Under the pieces are notes generated by a model. It worked only from the letters and a program-made list of their open reading frames with translations. It did not search any database and was not told the origin of the DNA. A program made the position numbers and the translations under genes. Positions 12,127 to 13,272 of a stretch of 13,272 nt of DNA are shown here, piece after piece (positions within the stretch are counted from its first letter, which is position 1; each line of letters opens with the position of its first letter). Source of the stretch: an uncultured Blautia sp. (GTDB lineage: Bacteria; Bacillota; Clostridia; Lachnospirales; Lachnospiraceae); contig CAKRVL010000069.1 of assembly GCA_934408705.1 (NCBI GenBank), positions 1-13,272 of the forward strand, written 5' to 3'.

Positions 12127-12666
12127 TCATGGAGAAAGTGGAGTATCCATATTCTCCCAGCTGTATTTTCTGGTTGTTTCAGCATCAAAAGAAGATGGTG
12201 TGCCGGTACCTTCATAATAATAACTTTCACCGTTGCCGTATACCACTACACCGTACCAGGTGACGGAGGAGGATTTTTGTTTTACCTTCCAATTGTTAGA
12301 TACACCGTAAGGCCTCAGATAAATAAACAAATTCGTGCCTATAGGGGTGTTATTATCGACTTTTTTTCCTTTAATCAGGATATTTTCCCAATTCCCATTT
12401 ACCAATCCCATGTTAATGCTTCCGGATGTTACAGAGATTGCATAGCCCATATCTTCTTTCAGGAAAGTAAGGGTTCCGTCATTAAGTATATTGGTTATGG
12501 CAGATCTGATCTTCCGCGCGTTGACGATATCTACAGCACGTCTTGATTTTTCAAGTTTCGATGCAAAAATCGGAATAGAGCAGGAGACCAGAACAGCAAT
12601 AATTGCGGCTGTGATAAGAAGCTCTGAGAGGGAAAAGCCTTTTGTGTGCCTTGCTTTGTTTTTCAT
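12127..12666 (-). CDS. Type IV pilin-like (prepilin/pseudopilin) secreted protein, orphan
   Basis: 179 residues with a class III signal peptide: a short basic leader MKNKARHTKG, then F|SLSELLI with Glu at mature position 5, and a hydrophobic helix to about residue 34. A prepilin peptidase would cut after Gly10 and methylate Phe11. The helix continues as an amphipathic stretch (SKLEKSRRAVDIVNARKIRS) into a beta-rich globular head (about 60-170) containing several Tyr/Trp motifs such as VTWYGVVVYGNGESYYYEG. This fits type IV pilins, competence or type II secretion pseudopilins. No assembly ATPase, platform protein or peptidase is in the window, so it must be served from elsewhere. GGAGAG precedes the ATG on the minus strand and a promoter stands at 12710-12738. 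Which machine it joins is not readable. Confidence 0.8.
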   Translation of the reverse strand: MKNKARHTKGFSLSELLITAAIIAVLVSCSIPIFASKLEKSRRAVDIVNARKIRSAITNILNDGTLTFLKEDMGYAISVTSGSINMGLVNGNWENILIKGKKVDNNTPIGTNLFIYLRPYGVSNNWKVKQKSSSVTWYGVVVYGNGESYYYEGTGTPSSFDAETTRKYSWENMDTPLSP

Positions 12667-12709
12667 TAGTACTCTCCATAAAAGATATCTTAGCTTTACC
12701 TTATATAAA

Positions 12710-12738
12710 AGTTTAGCCAGATGCGGGGCATTTGTCCA
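12710..12738 (-). promoter_or_regulatory. Promoter of the pilin-like gene
   Basis: On the minus strand: TGGACA (12733-12738), a 17-nt spacer and TAAACT (12710-12715), 9 of 12 consensus bases. The predicted start lies about 35 nt upstream of the ATG. Confidence 0.5.
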
Positions 12739-12782
12739 GTATTTTTAGCAAAAAGAACAGCAATTATGAAATAAAAGAATAT

Positions 12783-12825
12783 TTTCAAATAGGGGCTTGA
12801 AAGTAGAAAAAATATAGAATATAAT
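12783..12825 (+). promoter_or_regulatory. Promoter of the MATE exporter with an inverted repeat over the -35
   Basis: TTGAAA (12797-12802), 17 nt, TATAAT (12820-12825): 11 of 12 consensus bases, predicted start about 12832. TTTCAA (12783-12788) and TTGAAA (12797-12802) form a 6-bp inverted repeat with an 8-nt centre covering the -35, a plausible repressor site (MarR-like operators often have this form). Regulation is inference. Confidence 0.65.
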
Positions 12826-12865
12826 CGCCCTCAAACGATATTTTTTTATGGAGGAAAAAAATAAA

Positions 12866-13272
12866 ATGCAGACAGATATGACTGTGGGGAAGCCTATGAA
12901 AATGCTGTTGAATTTTACCATTCCGGTTTTTCTGGGAAATGTGTTCCAGCAGCTGTACAGTATGGCCGATGCGGTTATTGTTGGAAAGTTTGTAGGAACT
13001 AAAGGATTGGCAGCAGTAGGAGCCACCGGTACTATTACTTTCCTTATTATTGGATTTCTGATGGGTGTCACAACAGGTGTTACAGTTCTCACCTCTCAGA
13101 AGTTCGGAGCAGGAAGAATGGATGAGATGCGTAAGACGGTTGGTAATGCGGCGATTCTATCTGCTGTGATTGCGGTTGTTATGACTGCAGTAAGTATGTT
13201 GGGAATGCACAGGCTTCTTGTATTCATGCATACACCTGAGGATATTTTTGATGGTGCATATGGTTATATTAT
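12866..13272 (+). CDS. MATE-family multidrug/metabolite exporter, N-terminal part (3' truncated by window edge)
   Basis: About 135 codons are present out of a usual 440-460. The N-terminus MQTDMTVGKPMKMLLNFTIP followed by FLGNVFQQLYSMADAVIVGK is typical of MATE proteins of the DinF/NorM-like group (helix 1 with the FQQLY/D pattern). Next come ALAAVGA-like LAAVGATGTI and the glycine-rich helix GVTTGVTVLTSQKFGAG. These are sodium- or proton-coupled exporters of cationic drugs or metabolites in the cytoplasmic membrane. GGAGG (12850-12854) is 11 nt from ATG 12866. An in-frame ATG at 12848 has no ribosome binding site and is less likely; another ATG at 12878 is possible. It is transcribed divergently from the pilin-like gene. 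The substrate cannot be inferred. Confidence 0.92.
   Translation, partial: MQTDMTVGKPMKMLLNFTIPVFLGNVFQQLYSMADAVIVGKFVGTKGLAAVGATGTITFLIIGFLMGVTTGVTVLTSQKFGAGRMDEMRKTVGNAAILSAVIAVVMTAVSMLGMHRLLVFMHTPEDIFDGAYGYI

Noticed and set aside
12848..12868. ATG 12848 as the start of the MATE gene
   Set aside because: The only good ribosome binding site (GGAGG, 12850-12854) lies inside those codons, so 12866 is the better start.

Overview
The window looks like a chromosome segment from a Lachnospiraceae-type Firmicute (Blautia/Dorea/Mediterraneibacter-like gut Clostridia). This is inferred from moderate GC, strong AGGAGG-type ribosome binding sites, TTGACA/TATAAT promoters, and protein styles typical of that family: a Na/Pi symporter fused to PhoU, a membrane-tethered ECF sigma factor, and a cofactor-independent phosphoglycerate mutase next to an ACT-domain homoserine dehydrogenase. 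No species call is possible from sequence alone.

Layout. 1-691: the C-terminal end of an NAD(P)-malic enzyme, then a decayed chimeric gene (nicotinamidase-like N-terminal piece, frameshifted, joined to unrelated sequence) and a terminator. 692-3008: a leader with a long hairpin, the 602-aa Na/Pi cotransporter and its terminator. 3009-4441: an accessory island with a solo truncated repeat (A), a small HTH regulator (minus) facing away from a 73-aa two-helix membrane protein (plus), and two tandem ~195-bp structured repeats (B and C). 4560-8861: a sigma factor with its own membrane helix and large extracytoplasmic domain, a 326-aa protein of unknown function with an HTH-like segment, a STAND/NB-ARC-type NTPase truncated by a deletion, and a HerA/DUF87-type ATPase remnant. 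8862-12738 (minus strand): gpmI, hom and an orphan type IV pilin-like protein, each with a recognisable promoter. 12739-13272: the start of a MATE-family exporter.

The most unusual content is the B/C repeat pair. The two units differ at many stem positions, yet at least five stems are preserved by paired changes, while junction and loop segments are nearly identical. That is the pattern of a structured RNA (or a single-stranded DNA fold). A near-consensus promoter places the predicted transcription start within the first hairpin of B. The 3' end of B carries an equivalent promoter aimed at the first hairpin of C, and the ends of A and C carry similar outward promoters. I do not recognise this element as a named family. 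Terminal inverted repeats and a truncated solo copy also allow a MITE-like mobile repeat, so RNA function is a hypothesis.

How the genes work together: gpmI (glycolysis) and hom (aspartate-family amino acids) are housekeeping genes. The accessory genes from 3345 to 8861 mostly look regulatory or defence/mobility related, and part of this block has decayed by deletion.
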